Source: Desulfuromonas sp964536375 | Lineage (GTDB): Bacteria; Desulfobacterota; Desulfuromonadia; Desulfuromonadales; Desulfuromonadaceae | Direction of reading: 5' to 3' | Length of the DNA: 64,000 nucleotides | Assembly: GCA_964536375.1 (NCBI GenBank) | Contig: CAZHXF010000012.1 | Coordinates: 1-64,000 of the forward strand | Shown: piece after piece, positions 63,451 to 64,000 of the stretch | How the letters are laid out: the number at the start of each line of letters is the position of its first letter | How positions within the stretch are numbered: position 1 is the first letter of the stretch | Translations under genes and position numbers: made by a program | Notes under the pieces: model-generated | What the model was told of the DNA's origin: nothing | What the model saw: only the letters and a program-made list of their open reading frames with translations | Databases searched by the model: none

Positions 63451-64000
63451 ATGACGATATTACAAGTAAAACAGCGCCACAGAATAGGTGAGATTATCGC
63501 CAAATTGAATGAATTATATCCTGATGCACACTGTTCTTTGAATTTTACTACACCGTTTGAATTGCTTGCCGCAACTATAATGTCTGCGCAGGCTACCGAT
63601 GTAAGGGTAAATATAGTAACTGAACAATTGTTTCGTCTTTATGACGGTATTGCCGCTTATGCTGCAGCCGAACCTGAAGATATTGCGCAAATAATCCGTA
63701 CTGTCGGTTGTTATCGTAACAAGTCACGCAGTATTGTCGGTGCGGCACGTATGATAATCGGTCAGTTTGATGCTCAGGTGCCTCAGACTATGGCAGAGCT
63801 GGTGCAGTTGCCAGGCGTAGGGCGCAAGACCGCCAATGTAGTGCTAAGTAATGTTTTTGACCAACCTGGTTTTGCAGTAGATACACATGTAAAGCGCGTT
63901 GCTTATCGCTTAGGGTGGACGGAATTTACCGACCCGGAAAAAATTGAACATCAACTGTGTAAACTGGTGCCAGCTGCCCAGTGGGGACACACTTCACATT
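63451..64000 (+). CDS. nth: Endonuclease III (DNA glycosylase/AP lyase), 3' end beyond window
   Basis: The first 183 residues of Nth, a base-excision repair enzyme for oxidised pyrimidines. It starts MTILQVKQRHRIGEIIAKLN and contains LLAATIMSAQATD, the helix-hairpin-helix LPGVGRKTANVVLSN with the catalytic Lys, and AVDTHVKRVAYRLGW with the catalytic Asp. The iron-sulfur Cys motif would lie past the window end. Start at the ATG at 63451; no strong ribosome site is visible. Confidence 0.95.
   Translation, partial: MTILQVKQRHRIGEIIAKLNELYPDAHCSLNFTTPFELLAATIMSAQATDVRVNIVTEQLFRLYDGIAAYAAAEPEDIAQIIRTVGCYRNKSRSIVGAARMIIGQFDAQVPQTMAELVQLPGVGRKTANVVLSNVFDQPGFAVDTHVKRVAYRLGWTEFTDPEKIEHQLCKLVPAAQWGHTSH

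Noticed and set aside
1..64000. CRISPR arrays, insertion sequences, prophage genes, tRNA and rRNA genes
   Set aside because: None recognised: no regularly spaced short direct repeats, transposase or integrase motifs, or rRNA/tRNA sequence were seen in reading the window by eye.

Overview
The window looks like the replication-origin region of a Gram-negative, Desulfuromonadales-type deltaproteobacterium (Desulfobacterota; relatives of Desulfuromonas, Pelobacter and Geobacter). The supporting evidence is the order rpmH-rnpA-yidD-yidC-mnmE-mnmG-rsmG-parA-parB next to dnaA-dnaN-recF-gyrB-gyrA; an ATP synthase split into an F1+b/b' operon and a separate a/c operon; a complete Tol envelope system and an outer-membrane porin; and a large chemotaxis cluster whose CheA has a layout familiar from this lineage. 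The assignment rests on gene content and remembered family features, not on a search. No rRNA or tRNA gene was recognised. The sequence contains one 100-base run of N (15717-15816).

Layout. 0-5.3 kb: a porin with a long structured leader, an orphan phosphoribosyltransferase, and groES-groEL under a perfect CIRCE operator. 5.5-10.7 kb: a class V aminotransferase, a PcrA/UvrD helicase and a CLC chloride transporter with CBS domains. 11-23.3 kb: a chemotaxis cluster, all on the minus strand and read from a likely promoter near 23.27 kb: membrane MCP, CheY, STAS protein, CheA, two CheW, a truncated CheR-like protein, a metallo-beta-lactamase-fold protein, a soluble repeat-containing MCP (interrupted by the N run), CheR, CheD, CheB, CheV. 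23.5-25.3 kb: atpZ-atpI-atpB-atpE. 25.5-29.2 kb: mnmH, a tiny cysteine-rich ORF, metX under a SAM-I riboswitch, and an EamA transporter. 29.2-33.4 kb: tolQ-tolR-tolA-tolB and a YgjP-type metallopeptidase. 33.4-35.7 kb: queC-folE2 (queuosine precursor synthesis) and a TIGR04282-like glycosyltransferase. 35.8-37.8 kb: a GntR/FCD regulator divergent from a K+ channel. 37.9-43.8 kb: atpF'-atpF-atpH-atpA-atpG-atpD-atpC. 44-49.7 kb: parA-parB, rsmG, mnmG, mnmE with a perfect parS site. 49.7-61 kb: yidC, yidD, rnpA, rpmH diverging from dnaA, dnaN, recF, gyrB, gyrA. 61-64 kb: gpsA, a secreted cyclophilin, a degenerate EEP-fold protein and the start of nth.

Genes on both sides of the rpmH/dnaA gap point away from it, as expected for bidirectional replication starting there. 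Base composition falls sharply from about 49.7 to 56 kb (yidC to recF) and recovers through gyrB. The dnaA-dnaN gap carries DnaA-box-like sites and a 16-bp perfect hairpin and is the best oriC candidate. parS lies about 4 kb away, with its partition genes parA/parB a further 3-4 kb on.

Most of the window is conserved housekeeping sequence. The parts most worth following up are the CheA with tandem GspE-N/MshEN-like motifs, the extra MBL and CheR-like genes within the chemotaxis operon, the 55-aa cysteine protein, the CLC and K+ channel proteins with altered key residues, the degenerate EEP protein, the porin leader, and the composition trough at the origin.
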